Positions 9,236 to 17,630 of a stretch of 64,000 nucleotides of DNA are shown one piece after another. The DNA comes from Paractinoplanes aksuensis. Its GTDB lineage: Bacteria > Actinomycetota > Actinomycetes > Mycobacteriales > Micromonosporaceae. Positions within the stretch are counted from its first letter, which is position 1; each line of letters begins with the position of its first letter. The position numbers and the translations under genes were made by a program. The notes beneath the pieces were generated by a model. It was given only the letters and a program-made list of their open reading frames with translations. It did not search any database and had not been told where the DNA came from. The DNA is taken from assembly GCF_024137025.1 (NCBI RefSeq), contig NZ_JAMYJR010000002.1, forward strand, positions 1-64,000, written 5' to 3'.

Positions 9236-9787
9236 ATGAAGCGCTCGTACGCCATCGCCGCAGCCGTCGGAGCGGCCGCCGTCCTCGGCATCACCGGCAC
9301 GGCCCTCGCGGCCGGCGGCGACGACAGCTCGACCCCGTCGCCGTTGGCCGCCACGCCGTCGCCGACCTTCAGCGACGACCCCACCCCGGCGCCGTTCGAG
9401 ACCTCCGAGCCGGGGTCGGTCACGCCGAGCCCGCGGACCAGCAGCAGCTCGGCGTCGTCCGGGCTGGGCAGCGCGGCCGGCGGCGCGGTGACGTCGTTCT
9501 CGGCCGAGCAGGCCCGGGCCAAGGCGCTGGCCACGGTCGGCGGCGGCCGGGTGACCAAGGTCGAGCGGGACACCGAGCACGGCCGGGCCGTCTGGGAGGT
9601 CGAGGTCCACTACAAGGGCGTCGAGCACGACCTCGACATCGACCGCAAGACCGGCGCCGTGACCGACCACGACCGCGACCGCGACGACGACCGTGGCCGT
9701 GACGACGACGACCGTGACGACGACAACAGCGGCCGCCACGGCGGCGACGACCGCCACGACGACGACCGTCACGGCGACGACGACTGA
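9236..9787 (+). CDS. Secreted PepSY-domain protein with Asp/Arg/His-rich tail
   Basis: The 183-residue protein has a cleavable signal peptide (MKRSYAIAAAV to TALAAGG) and a Ser/Thr/Pro-rich linker. A PepSY domain follows at about residues 90-145 (SAEQARAKALATV, WEVEVHYKGVEHDLDID). A repetitive tail of Asp, Arg and His of about 40 residues closes the protein. PepSY proteins often accompany two-component systems and bind or inhibit extracytoplasmic partners. The tail could bind metal cations. GGGAGG sits upstream of the ATG. I infer co-control with the secreted protein at 6635-7105. Confidence 0.88.
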   Translation: MKRSYAIAAAVGAAAVLGITGTALAAGGDDSSTPSPLAATPSPTFSDDPTPAPFETSEPGSVTPSPRTSSSSASSGLGSAAGGAVTSFSAEQARAKALATVGGGRVTKVERDTEHGRAVWEVEVHYKGVEHDLDIDRKTGAVTDHDRDRDDDRGRDDDDRDDDNSGRHGGDDRHDDDRHGDDD

Positions 9788-9789
9788 GG

Positions 9790-10581
9790 TCAGAACACCT
9801 GCGGCAGCTTCCAGGTCGCGTCGGCCCCGGTGACCTTGTCGATGCCGGGGCCGAGCGTCGGCTCCACGATGGCCTTCTTGATCACCCAGTTGGTCGCGAG
9901 GAGCTGGTAGCCCTCCTTGGTCGCGTACCGGGCGCCGACCCAGTTCTTCGCGCCCACGCTGCGGATCTTGGTGAGCTTGTAGGCCTTGGCGAACTCGCTC
10001 ATCTTTTTGAGGAAGGCGGCCACCTTGCGCAGCAGACCGGCCAGCTTCATGCCGACCGTGGCCGCACGCGTGCCCGCCACCGCGGCCTCGATGCCACCGG
10101 CCGCCGCGCCCGCCGCCAGCGACGCCCCGGCCGTGATGAAGGCCGAGGCCAGGGCCACGATGATGGTCACGATCAGCCACGCGATCAGCTCGCGGACGAT
10201 CTGCTCGACCAGGTCCTGGGCCTGGGCGGCGGCCTCGGCCGAACCGTCGAGCAGCTCGGCGGTGACCCGGAAGTGCTCGGCGATCTCGCCGAAGGACTGG
10301 TTGACCTCGGTCAGCTCCTGATTGAAGGCGGCGGCCGCGTCACCCTCCCAGTAGGACAGCAGGTCGGTGCGTGCGGCCAGCTCGGCCTCGGCGTGCTGCT
10401 CGATCTGGGTCGCGGCGGCCCGCCAGGCCTCGGCCTTGGCCCGCAACTGGTCGGGGTCGCCGGTCACCGCGTCGAGCGGGTTGCTCAGGAACGCCACGAT
10501 CGGCTTGATGACCGAGTAGGCCTCGCCGGCCGGGCCCAGCCACTGCTCGATGCGGTCGGCCCCGCTGGGCGCCCGGGTCAC
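9790..10581 (-). CDS. WXG100-like (ESX-related) protein with membrane and C-terminal domain
   Basis: The 263-residue product has an N-terminal alpha-helical region with a WEG motif (SYWEGDAAAAF, residues about 77-87), where the WXG100/PPE-like turn is expected. A hydrophobic Ala-rich segment follows at about 133-180, then a basic C-terminal region. It looks like an extended type VII secretion substrate or toxin-like protein, but no toxin active site is evident. The GTG start overlaps the stop of the preceding small gene (10578-10889). The gene group 9790-11893 contains no EccC or EsxA/B, so any link with a secretion machine is inference. Confidence 0.7.
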   Translation of the reverse strand: MTRAPSGADRIEQWLGPAGEAYSVIKPIVAFLSNPLDAVTGDPDQLRAKAEAWRAAATQIEQHAEAELAARTDLLSYWEGDAAAAFNQELTEVNQSFGEIAEHFRVTAELLDGSAEAAAQAQDLVEQIVRELIAWLIVTIIVALASAFITAGASLAAGAAAGGIEAAVAGTRAATVGMKLAGLLRKVAAFLKKMSEFAKAYKLTKIRSVGAKNWVGARYATKEGYQLLATNWVIKKAIVEPTLGPGIDKVTGADATWKLPQVF

Positions 10582-10889
10582 TTGCCCGCCCCGAGCCGGT
10601 CGGCCGCGGCCTGGTCGGTGAGCTCGTAGCCCTCGCGCAGCTCGCGGAACGCGTCGCTCAGGTCCGAGAACGCGTCGGCCCCGCAGGTCAGCGTGTCGAG
10701 GCCGTCGGTCGTGCGCTGCTCGTAGACCTCGGCGCAGTCGCGCGAGTCGGGGAGCAGGCCGAAACTGTCCTCGGTGACGTCGGCCTCGACCAGCAGACGG
10801 CGGGTGGTGTCGAAGGACGCGTTCAGCTCGTCCATCGCGGCGGCGTACCTGGACAGCGAGTCCAGATAGACCTGTACCGGTTGTCCCAC
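10578..10889 (-). CDS. Small helical protein, probable WXG100-like partner
   Basis: A 103-residue acidic, mostly alpha-helical protein with no signal peptide and two cysteines. The GTG at 10889 has GGGAGG upstream, and its stop overlaps the start of the WXG-like gene downstream. Length, helical content and position suggest an Esx-type partner even though a clear WXG triplet is missing. It lies 4 bases downstream of the hypothetical gene at 10894-11469, so three genes form one unit. Confidence 0.65.
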   Translation of the reverse strand: MGQPVQVYLDSLSRYAAAMDELNASFDTTRRLLVEADVTEDSFGLLPDSRDCAEVYEQRTTDGLDTLTCGADAFSDLSDAFRELREGYELTDQAAADRLGAGK

Positions 10890-10893
10890 GCTG

Positions 10894-11469
10894 CTAGCCC
10901 TCCCTAGGCGCCCCGATCGCCTCGACCACCGCCGGCGCCAGGCTCGGCGGGGCGCAGACCAGCATGCAGCCCGACCCGTCACGGAAGCCGGCCAGCAGCC
11001 GTCCGCGGCGCAGAGCCCCGGCCGGGGCCGCGACGGCACCCAGGATAGCCACCTTGTCCACCCCGTATCTCTCCCGTGCGACCTGGTCGGACGGACCGAA
11101 CCACTTGCCCAGGCCGCTCTGCGCGCGGGGCACCACGTCGATCTCGACGATGAGCAGTCGCCGGTCGGTCACCGCCACCGCGGGGGCGGTCACGCCGCCG
11201 ATGGCCGCGTGCAGCAGCTGCCCCTGCGTGCCGGGCGGGCCGATCACCGCGCGGCCCCAGACGGCCTGCTGCACCGCGTTGCCTCCGAACGTGCCCAGTC
11301 CCACTAGGATGGTCGGGTCCAGCAGGTCGATCAGTTCGTCGCGCGCCGAGACGTCCTCGGTCGTGCCGGGGTCCTGCACCAGCGGCGCGGCGGCCAGCAG
11401 CCGTTCGCCGCCGGGCAGCAGGCCGTCGAACGCGGGCGCGACCTTCGTGGTGTAGTCCTTCACCGCCAT
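10894..11469 (-). CDS. Hypothetical protein of the WXG100-like cluster
   Basis: A 191-residue soluble protein whose sequence contains TDRRLLIVEID and a DGSGCMLVCAPPSL segment, reminiscent of PH-like or YokE-type folds. No family can be assigned with confidence. The ATG at 11469 follows a short intergenic region facing the YbaB-like gene at 11504 (34 bp), so both directions probably share a promoter region. It is the first gene of a three-gene minus-strand unit ending at 9790. Confidence 0.65.
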   Translation of the reverse strand: MAVKDYTTKVAPAFDGLLPGGERLLAAAPLVQDPGTTEDVSARDELIDLLDPTILVGLGTFGGNAVQQAVWGRAVIGPPGTQGQLLHAAIGGVTAPAVAVTDRRLLIVEIDVVPRAQSGLGKWFGPSDQVARERYGVDKVAILGAVAAPAGALRRGRLLAGFRDGSGCMLVCAPPSLAPAVVEAIGAPREG

Positions 11470-11503
11470 CGCACCAGGATGGCACGTCCACGGGAGGCCC
11501 TCG

Positions 11504-11893
11504 ATGCCGCAGTTCCACGATTTCCACGACCTCGCGGCGTACGCCCAGGAACAGCTCGACCGGGTCGGCCGCATGCAGGCCGACATGGCCACGGCGGCCG
11601 GCGAGGGCGTCTCCCCGCAGCGCTACGCCCGGGCCCGCACGGGGCCGGGCGGCAACGTGCTCGAACTGCGCCTCGACCCGGACGCCCGCTCGCTGCCGCT
11701 CGACGACCTCACGGCCGAGATCGTGGCCGCGATCAGCGCCGCCCAGGCCGACTACGCGACGCAGACCGAGAACATCATGGCCCCGCTCCTCGAGTCCCGC
11801 CCGACCGGCGACACGATCGACGACGGCATCCGCCGCCTGGACGCCCTGACCGACGACCTCGACCGCCTGATGCGCCGCCCCGACCTGCGCTGA
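11504..11893 (+). CDS. YbaB/EbfC-family DNA-binding-like protein
   Basis: The 129-residue protein has an N-terminal helix (FHDLAAYAQEQLDRVGRMQADM), a beta region with RTGPGGNVLELRLDPDARS and C-terminal helices. This matches the YbaB/EbfC nucleoid-associated fold that is often found beside WXG100 genes in actinobacteria. It is divergent from the cluster at 9790-11469 and precedes the PLP enzyme by 11 bases. Confidence 0.75.
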   Translation: MPQFHDFHDLAAYAQEQLDRVGRMQADMATAAGEGVSPQRYARARTGPGGNVLELRLDPDARSLPLDDLTAEIVAAISAAQADYATQTENIMAPLLESRPTGDTIDDGIRRLDALTDDLDRLMRRPDLR

Positions 11894-11904
11894 GTCCTGC
11901 GATC

Positions 11905-12936
11905 ATGGTCCCCGTGGAGACCCCTTACGTGGCTGTCGACTTGGACGTGCTGGATCGCAACGTCCGGAGCATGGCAGCGAGCGCGACCGCCCGTGGACTG
12001 GCATTGCGGCCGCACGCCAAGACGCACAAGACGATCGAGATCGCGCGGCGGCAGCTCGAGCAGGGCGCGGCCGGGCTGACCGTGGCCACCGTGCGCGAGG
12101 CCGAGATCTTCGCGGACGGCGGGGCCGGGGATCTCTTCATCGCGTACCCGGTCTGGCCCTCGCCCGAGCGGGCCCGGCGGCTGCGCGCGCTGGCCGAGCG
12201 GGTCGCGCTGCGCCTCGGCGTCGACTCCGCCGAGAGCGCGGACGCCCTGGCCCGGGCCGTCGGGCCGCTCGACGTGCTGGTGGAGGTGGACAGCGGCCAC
12301 CACCGCAGCGGCGTGCAGCCGCACGAGGCCAAAGGGCTGGCCGAGGCGGCCGCGCGGGCCGGGCATCGGGTGCTCGGCATCTTCACGTTCCCGGGACATG
12401 GGTACGGGCCCGGGTCCCAGCCGCAGGCGGCGCTCGACGAGGCTCGCGCGCTGGCCGGGGCAGATCCGGGCGCCGGCGTACGCAGTGGTGGCTCCACGCC
12501 GACGGCCGGGCTGGCCGGGGCCGGGCCGCTCACGGAGATCCGGCCCGGGGTGTACGTGTTCAACGACGCCCAGCAGGTCGAGTTGGGCACCTGCGACTTC
12601 GACGCGGTCGCCCTGACCGTGGCGGCGACGGTGGTCAGCCGTACGGGAAACCGGGCCATCGTCGATGCCGGCAGCAAGATCCTGGGCGCCGACCGGCTGG
12701 CCTGGGCCACGGGGTTCGGCCGGCTGCCGGACTTCCCGGAGGCGCGGGTGGCCGCCCTGTCCGAGCACCACGCCACGATCGAGTTCCCGGACGCCGTGCC
12801 CGCCCGCGGCGACCTGTTGCGGGTGGCCCCGAACCACGTCTGCGCGACCGTCAACCTGGTCGATGAGCTGGTCGTCGTCTCCGGCGGCGGCCAGGTCGAC
12901 CAGTGGCGCGTGGCCGCCCGCGGGGCCAACACCTGA
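11905..12936 (+). CDS. DSD1/D-threonine aldolase-type PLP enzyme (D-serine dehydratase-like)
   Basis: The 343-residue protein belongs to the fold-type III alanine racemase N-terminal family. The PLP-binding lysine lies in LRPHAKTHK (Lys39). The C-terminal D-serine dehydratase-like domain ends with PNHVCATVNL, where His and Cys are zinc ligands in D-serine dehydratase; D-threonine aldolases use His and Asp. This favours a D-serine/D-amino-acid dehydratase-like reaction, but the substrate is not proven. The start is the ATG at 11905; a GTG 9 bases later is possible. Confidence 0.85.
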   Translation: MVPVETPYVAVDLDVLDRNVRSMAASATARGLALRPHAKTHKTIEIARRQLEQGAAGLTVATVREAEIFADGGAGDLFIAYPVWPSPERARRLRALAERVALRLGVDSAESADALARAVGPLDVLVEVDSGHHRSGVQPHEAKGLAEAAARAGHRVLGIFTFPGHGYGPGSQPQAALDEARALAGADPGAGVRSGGSTPTAGLAGAGPLTEIRPGVYVFNDAQQVELGTCDFDAVALTVAATVVSRTGNRAIVDAGSKILGADRLAWATGFGRLPDFPEARVAALSEHHATIEFPDAVPARGDLLRVAPNHVCATVNLVDELVVVSGGGQVDQWRVAARGANT

Positions 12937-12973
12937 GTGCGTCGCCGTTCCCGGGCCGCAGTAATTTGAATCT

Positions 12974-13696
12974 GTGACCACGCCGTACCGCTCCGAGATT
13001 CGCCTCCCGCTCGACGACCCCGCTGCGCAGCGGGACGTCATTGCTCTGGGTTACCGCCGCGAGGGCATAGCCCGGGGCGCGGGGCCCGAGCGGCAGGACA
13101 TGTCGGTGTGGGCCCGGCTGGCCGACGACCCCGAGGGGCCGGCGCCGCGGGTGCTGCCCGACCTGCCCGGTGGCGAGCTCACCGACGGGGTGGTCCGGGT
13201 CCGGCCGCTGCGGCCCGAGGACCTGGAGGGCTGGTACCAGCTGCGCAGCCTGCCCGAGGTGGTGGCGACCTCGGTGCCACCGGAGGCACCGCCCCGGGCC
13301 GAGGTGGAACGCCTCTTCGCGTACGCCGAGGGTCGTTGGCTGGCCGGCGAGGCCGCCGCCATGAGCATCGTCGACGCGCGCAGCGGCTCGTTCGCGGGCC
13401 AGATCGCGCTCTACTACTTCCAGCCGCACCACCGGGAGGGGATGCTCGGTTACGGGGTGTTGCCGGCGTTCCGGGGGCGGGGTTACGCACGGCGAGCCGT
13501 CGAACTGGTCACCCGGTGGGCGTTCAACGAGGTGCGGCTACGGCGCGTGGTCGCGGGCACGGCGGCCGACAACATCGGGTCGCAGAAGACGCTGCAGCGG
13601 GCCGGATTCGAGGTGGAGGCCCGCCAGATCGGTATGTTGCCTGCTCCCGGCGGCGGCCGGATCGACAGCGTGCTTTATGTCAGACGCCGCCTCTAG
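12974..13696 (+). CDS. GNAT-family N-acetyltransferase (RimJ/RimL-like)
   Basis: The 240-residue protein has an unassigned N-terminal 65 residues followed by an acetyltransferase domain. The acetyl-CoA binding loop is LPAFRGRGYARRAVELV, and the later NIGSQKTLQRAGFEVEA is typical of RimJ/RimL enzymes. It starts at GTG 12974 (37 bases after the PLP enzyme) and ends 9 bases before the peptidase gene. The plus-strand genes 11504-14968 could therefore be co-transcribed. Substrate unknown. Confidence 0.88.
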   Translation: MTTPYRSEIRLPLDDPAAQRDVIALGYRREGIARGAGPERQDMSVWARLADDPEGPAPRVLPDLPGGELTDGVVRVRPLRPEDLEGWYQLRSLPEVVATSVPPEAPPRAEVERLFAYAEGRWLAGEAAAMSIVDARSGSFAGQIALYYFQPHHREGMLGYGVLPAFRGRGYARRAVELVTRWAFNEVRLRRVVAGTAADNIGSQKTLQRAGFEVEARQIGMLPAPGGGRIDSVLYVRRRL

Positions 13697-13705
13697 GGTG
13701 AAGTC

Positions 13706-14968
13706 ATGATTGCTCACCCGGGGTTGCGTTTCACCGACCACACCGTGACCGTTCCGCTCGACCACCGTGATCCGGGCGGCGAGACGATCGAGGTCTTCGC
13801 CCGCGAGGTCGTGGCGGCCGACAAACCGGCCGACGGGCTGCCGTGGCTGGTGTTCCTGCAGGGCGGTCCGGGTGGCAAGTCGCCGCGGCCGCTGCGGGCC
13901 GAGGGCTGGCTGGCCCGAGCCGTGCGCAGCCACCGGGTGCTGCTGCTCGATCAGCGTGGCACCGGGCGCAGCACGCCGCTCACGGCCGGCTCGGTGGGCG
14001 ACCGGTCGGCGAAGGAGCTGGCCGACTATCTGCGGCTGTTCCGGGCCGACAGCATCGTGGCCGACGCCGAGATCCTGCGGGCGCGGGTGGCCGGGGGCGA
14101 GCGGTGGGACACGCTGGGCCAGAGTTACGGCGGCTTCGTGACGATGACCTATCTGTCCCAGGCGCCTTCGGCCTTGCGTACGTGTTACGTCACCGGCGGG
14201 CTGCCGGGGCTCACGGCCACGGCCGACGAGGTCTACGCGCACACCTATCCGCGAGTGGCCGCCAAGAACGCCGAGTACTACCGCGACTTCCCCGAGGACG
14301 TGGCCGCCGTCCGCCGCATCGCCGACCACCTGGCGGCCGAGGACGTGCGCCTGCCCGACGGCGACCGGCTGACCGCCGAGCGCTTCCGTTTGATCGGCAA
14401 CGGCTTCGGCATGAGCTACGGCTACGCCCAGCTGCACTGGCTGCTCGACGAGGCCTGGCACGGCGACCGGCTCTCGGCGACCTTCCTGCACGAGGTCATG
14501 GCGCTCACCGGGTTCGTCGACAAGCCGCTGTTCGCCCTGCAGGAGTATTGCTACGGCGGGGTCGGCGGCGCGCCGACGCGCTGGGCCGCGGCCAAGGCGC
14601 TGGCCGAGCGGCCCGAGTTCGCCGCCGACGCCGATCCGCTGCTGTTCACCGGCGAGATGATGTACCCCTGGATGTTCGAGCAGATCGCCGCCCTGCGCCC
14701 GTTCGCCGGCGCCGCCGACCTGCTGGCCGAGGCCGGCGACTGGCCGCCGCTCTACGACCTCGACCGCCTCGCGGCCAACGAGGTGCCGGTGGTGGCCGCG
14801 GTCTACGCCGACGACATGTACGTCGACATGAAGCTCTCGCTCGAGACGGCGTCCCGGGTCGGCCACGTCCGCACCTGGATCACCAACGAGTACGAGCACG
14901 ACGGCCTGCGCACCGGCGGCGAGGCGGTGCTGGGCCGCCTCATGGACATGGCGGCCGGTCTGGCCTAA
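13706..14968 (+). CDS. Proline iminopeptidase-type alpha/beta hydrolase (S33)
   Basis: The 420-residue cytoplasmic protein has the oxyanion motif LQGGPGGKSP, RVLLLDQRGTGRST, the nucleophile elbow GQSYGGF and a C-terminal YEHDGLRTGG carrying the His. The layout matches prolyl aminopeptidases of family S33, which remove N-terminal proline. Length fits the family (about 420). The last codons overlap by 4 bases with the convergent regulator gene. Confidence 0.9.
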   Translation: MIAHPGLRFTDHTVTVPLDHRDPGGETIEVFAREVVAADKPADGLPWLVFLQGGPGGKSPRPLRAEGWLARAVRSHRVLLLDQRGTGRSTPLTAGSVGDRSAKELADYLRLFRADSIVADAEILRARVAGGERWDTLGQSYGGFVTMTYLSQAPSALRTCYVTGGLPGLTATADEVYAHTYPRVAAKNAEYYRDFPEDVAAVRRIADHLAAEDVRLPDGDRLTAERFRLIGNGFGMSYGYAQLHWLLDEAWHGDRLSATFLHEVMALTGFVDKPLFALQEYCYGGVGGAPTRWAAAKALAERPEFAADADPLLFTGEMMYPWMFEQIAALRPFAGAADLLAEAGDWPPLYDLDRLAANEVPVVAAVYADDMYVDMKLSLETASRVGHVRTWITNEYEHDGLRTGGEAVLGRLMDMAAGLA

Positions 14969-15279
14969 TCGGGCAGCACGGCCATCCCGGCCCGGGCCAC
15001 GATCTCTTGTAGCGCGGCCACGTGGCCGGCGAAGGCATGCTGGCCGCGGGCGCTGAGCCGCACCGACGTCCGCGGGCGTTTGCCGATGAACGCCTTGCGG
15101 ATGTCGACGTAGCCGGCCTCCTCGAGCGTGGTCAGCTGTTTGGAGAGGGCCGAGTCGGTGAGCCCGACCTGGTCGCGCAGGTATTTGAACTCGGCCCACT
15201 CCGAGGCGGTCAGCAGGCTCACGATCGACAGCCGGGTCGGCGCGTGGATCAGCTCGTCGAAGCGGGGCTCGACCGTCAC
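14965..15279 (-). CDS. Winged-helix transcriptional regulator (ArsR/MarR-like HTH)
   Basis: The 104-residue regulator consists of a single winged helix: LTDSALSKQLTTLEEAGYV is the recognition helix and FIGKRPRTSVRLSARG the wing. This family typically represses its own operon. The GTG start overlaps the stop of the membrane protein gene, so the two are coupled. A 51-bp nested dyad just upstream of that membrane gene (15774-15824) is the natural operator candidate. Confidence 0.88.
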   Translation of the reverse strand: MTVEPRFDELIHAPTRLSIVSLLTASEWAEFKYLRDQVGLTDSALSKQLTTLEEAGYVDIRKAFIGKRPRTSVRLSARGQHAFAGHVAALQEIVARAGMAVLPD

Positions 15280-15755
15280 CGGACGCTGCCCAGCGGACGC
15301 GAGAGCATGAGCCGCCGCAGGTGGGCCATGAGCGCGGGCCCGCCGAGGGCCAGCCCGGCCGCGACCGGCACACAGGCGATCGTCGCCGGGGCGGGCGCCC
15401 CCGCCGCATCGAGGGCGAGACCGAGCCCGATGCCCACCCCGACCAGCACGAGTGTGAAGCCGGCGATGGCCAGGCCGCCGCGAACCCCGATCAGTTCGGT
15501 GCGCACCTGCACCCGGGAGCGGCGCACCATCGCGATGATCAGCGCGCCCAGGCCCAGCACGTAGGCGACCGTTCCGGTGGCGACCACGGCCGGGCGGCCA
15601 CTCTCGACAGCGGCGACGAACAGCAGCATCAGACCGCCGATCGAGGGCCAGAACCAGCCCGGCACCAGGTTGGCCCCGACGACCTGGTCCCGGCGGGCCT
15701 GCACCTCGGCCAGCGCCAGCTCGGCATCGACGGCCGGTATGCGTGGTGTGTCCAT
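15276..15755 (-). CDS. Four-helix membrane protein coupled to an HTH regulator
   Basis: A 159-residue protein with a charged N-terminus (about residues 1-35) and four hydrophobic segments. No domain was recognised. The pairing of such a membrane protein with a small winged-helix repressor is frequent in actinobacteria. The ATG at 15755 has GAGGGGG upstream, which is better than an in-frame codon 18 bases earlier. First gene of a two-gene operon. Confidence 0.8.
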   Translation of the reverse strand: MDTPRIPAVDAELALAEVQARRDQVVGANLVPGWFWPSIGGLMLLFVAAVESGRPAVVATGTVAYVLGLGALIIAMVRRSRVQVRTELIGVRGGLAIAGFTLVLVGVGIGLGLALDAAGAPAPATIACVPVAAGLALGGPALMAHLRRLMLSRPLGSVR

Positions 15756-15773
15756 CACTTCCCCCTCAGGCAT

Positions 15774-15824
15774 CTACTTGCCAGCCAGGAAAGTATCACC
15801 TGCACTTTCCTTCTAGGCAAGTAG
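15774..15824. promoter_or_regulatory. Nested dyad operator (CTACTTGCC / AGGAAAGT)
   Basis: Outer arms CTACTTGCC (15774-15782) and GGCAAGTAG (15816-15824) and inner arms AGGAAAGT (15787-15794) and ACTTTCCT (15804-15811) share one centre at 15799. It lies 18 bp upstream of the membrane protein ATG and faces the divergent aldo/keto reductase gene. It is most likely bound by the HTH protein encoded at 14965-15279. Confidence 0.65.
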
Positions 15825-15883
15825 TTTCCTCGCGGTAGATTCTGGACTGGCTGGTCCATTTTTGCGGCGGCACAGTTGCCGGC

Positions 15884-16975
15884 ATGAACCACTACTACCT
15901 ACTGGGCCGGTCCGGCCTGCGGGTCAGCCGCCTCGCCCTCGGCACCATGAACTTCGGCACCGGCGGCTGGCACGCGGCGTACGGAAAGACCGAGGACGAG
16001 TCCGAGCCGATCTTCCGCCGCTACGTCGAGGCGGGCGGGAACCTCATCGACACCGCCGACTTCTACACGGCGGGTGAGAGCGAGCGCATCCTCGGCCGGC
16101 TGATGGCCCGGGCCGGGAACCGGGAACGGCTCGTGCTGACCAGCAAGTACACCAACAGCGTGGACCCGAGCGACCCCAACGCCGGTGGCAACGGGCGCAA
16201 GCACATGATCCGGGCCGTCGAGGACTCGCTGACCCGGCTCGGCACCGACTACCTCGACCTCTACCTGCTGCACACCTGGGACCGCATCACCCCGGTCGAG
16301 GAGGTGGTGCGGACCTTCGACGACCTCGTGCGCTCCGGCAAGATCCGCTACGCCGGGCTGTCGGACGTGCCGGCCTGGTACGCCGCCCGCGCCCAGAGCT
16401 ACGCCGAGGCGCACGCTCTGACCCCGATGGTCACCCTCCAATTGCCGTACGCCCTGACGATGCGGGACATCGAGCACGAGTACGCACCCATGGCGCAGGC
16501 GCTGGGCCTCGGTCTGACCGCGTGGAGCCCGCTCGGCGGCGGCATCCTCACCGGCAAGTACCGGCGCACCGACCACGGCGTGACCGGGGACGGGCGCCTC
16601 GGCGACCCCGGCGCCGCCGGTCCGGCGATCACCGACGACACGTGGCGGATCATCGGCGCGCTGCAGGAGGTCGCCGAGGGGCTCGGGCGGCCCATGGCCC
16701 AGGTCGCCTTGAACTGGGTGGTCACTCAGCCCGGGGTAGCGTCGGCGGTGGCCGGGGCCAGCAGCGAGAAGCAACTGGCGGGGAATCTGGCCGCGCTCGA
16801 CTTCGAGATCCCGGCCGACGCCCGGCGCCGGCTCGACGAGGCCAGCGCGCCCCGGACACCCCAGCTGTACTCGATGTTCACCCCCGGCTACCAGTCGATG
16901 GTGGTCAACCCGGGCCTGACCGTCGGCGACAAGCCGGCCGGCTACGCCCCGCCGATCCTCAACGGCGCGGGCTGA
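15884..16975 (+). CDS. Aldo/keto reductase
   Basis: The 363-residue NADPH-dependent TIM-barrel reductase carries the family tetrad: Asp and Tyr in DTADFYTAGESE, Lys in LTSKYTN and His in LYLLHTWD. The C-terminal cofactor loop is AVAGASSEKQLAGNL. It has the NFGTGGWH and SPLGGGILTGKY segments of the YajO/YghZ-like group. A TetR regulator follows 27 bases later in the same direction, so the pair is probably one operon. Substrate unknown. Confidence 0.93.
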   Translation: MNHYYLLGRSGLRVSRLALGTMNFGTGGWHAAYGKTEDESEPIFRRYVEAGGNLIDTADFYTAGESERILGRLMARAGNRERLVLTSKYTNSVDPSDPNAGGNGRKHMIRAVEDSLTRLGTDYLDLYLLHTWDRITPVEEVVRTFDDLVRSGKIRYAGLSDVPAWYAARAQSYAEAHALTPMVTLQLPYALTMRDIEHEYAPMAQALGLGLTAWSPLGGGILTGKYRRTDHGVTGDGRLGDPGAAGPAITDDTWRIIGALQEVAEGLGRPMAQVALNWVVTQPGVASAVAGASSEKQLAGNLAALDFEIPADARRRLDEASAPRTPQLYSMFTPGYQSMVVNPGLTVGDKPAGYAPPILNGAG

Positions 16976-17002
16976 CGGGACGACAGTGACGAAGGAGCGG
17001 CC

Positions 17003-17608
17003 ATGGCAGCCAGGACGTTGACCCCCAAGGGGGAGCAGACCCGGCAGCGGATCATCCTCGGGGCGTCGGCCGAGATCCTCGAGAGCGGCGTCGAAGAGGT
17101 GCGGCTCGAGGACATCATGGCCCGCACGGCGACCAGCAAAGGGCAGCTGTTCCACTACTTCCCGGGCGGGCGGGAGGAACTGGTGCTCGCGGTCACCCGG
17201 CACGAGACCGCGCAGGCGTTGCGGGAACAGACCGAGGCCCTGCTCGGATTCGAGTCATGGGCCGACTGGCAGCGGTGGCGCGACGCCATGGTCGTCTGGT
17301 ACCAGGGCCGTGGTCTGCGGTGCCCGCTGCTCGGGTTGCTCAGCGCCGACGCCGGCCGCCGGATGCCCGAGGCGCAGGCCGTCATGGTCGAGTTCATGGC
17401 GAACTGGCAGGCGGTGCTGGCCGAGGGCCTGCGCCGCCTGCGGGCTGCCGGCTGCCTGGCCGCGGACGTCGACGTGCCGCGGGCCGCGGCCGCGCTGCTG
17501 GCCGGCATCCAGGGCGGCATCCTCCTGATGATCACGACCGGCCGCATCGACCACCTGACGGCCGCCCTCGACCAGTCGGCCACCGCCCGGCGGACGAGCA
17601 CGAGCTGA
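17003..17608 (+). CDS. TetR/AcrR-family transcriptional regulator
   Basis: The 201-residue regulator has an N-terminal helix-turn-helix (residues about 10-60) with TRQRIILGASAEILESGVE and GQLFHYFPGGREELVLAV, and an all-helical ligand domain. GAAGGAGC precedes the ATG. It lies directly downstream of the aldo/keto reductase, and I infer that it controls that operon. No palindromic operator stands out in the gap upstream of the reductase other than the dyad at 15774-15824. Confidence 0.92.
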   Translation: MAARTLTPKGEQTRQRIILGASAEILESGVEEVRLEDIMARTATSKGQLFHYFPGGREELVLAVTRHETAQALREQTEALLGFESWADWQRWRDAMVVWYQGRGLRCPLLGLLSADAGRRMPEAQAVMVEFMANWQAVLAEGLRRLRAAGCLAADVDVPRAAAALLAGIQGGILLMITTGRIDHLTAALDQSATARRTSTS

Positions 17609-17630
17609 CCTCGGCCCGCTGCGTTCGGGG

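Noticed and set aside
7838..10180. 780-codon minus-strand open frame across the histidine kinase and PepSY genes
   Set aside because: Repetitive Val/Arg/Gly composition caused by GC-rich antisense of well-supported plus-strand genes.
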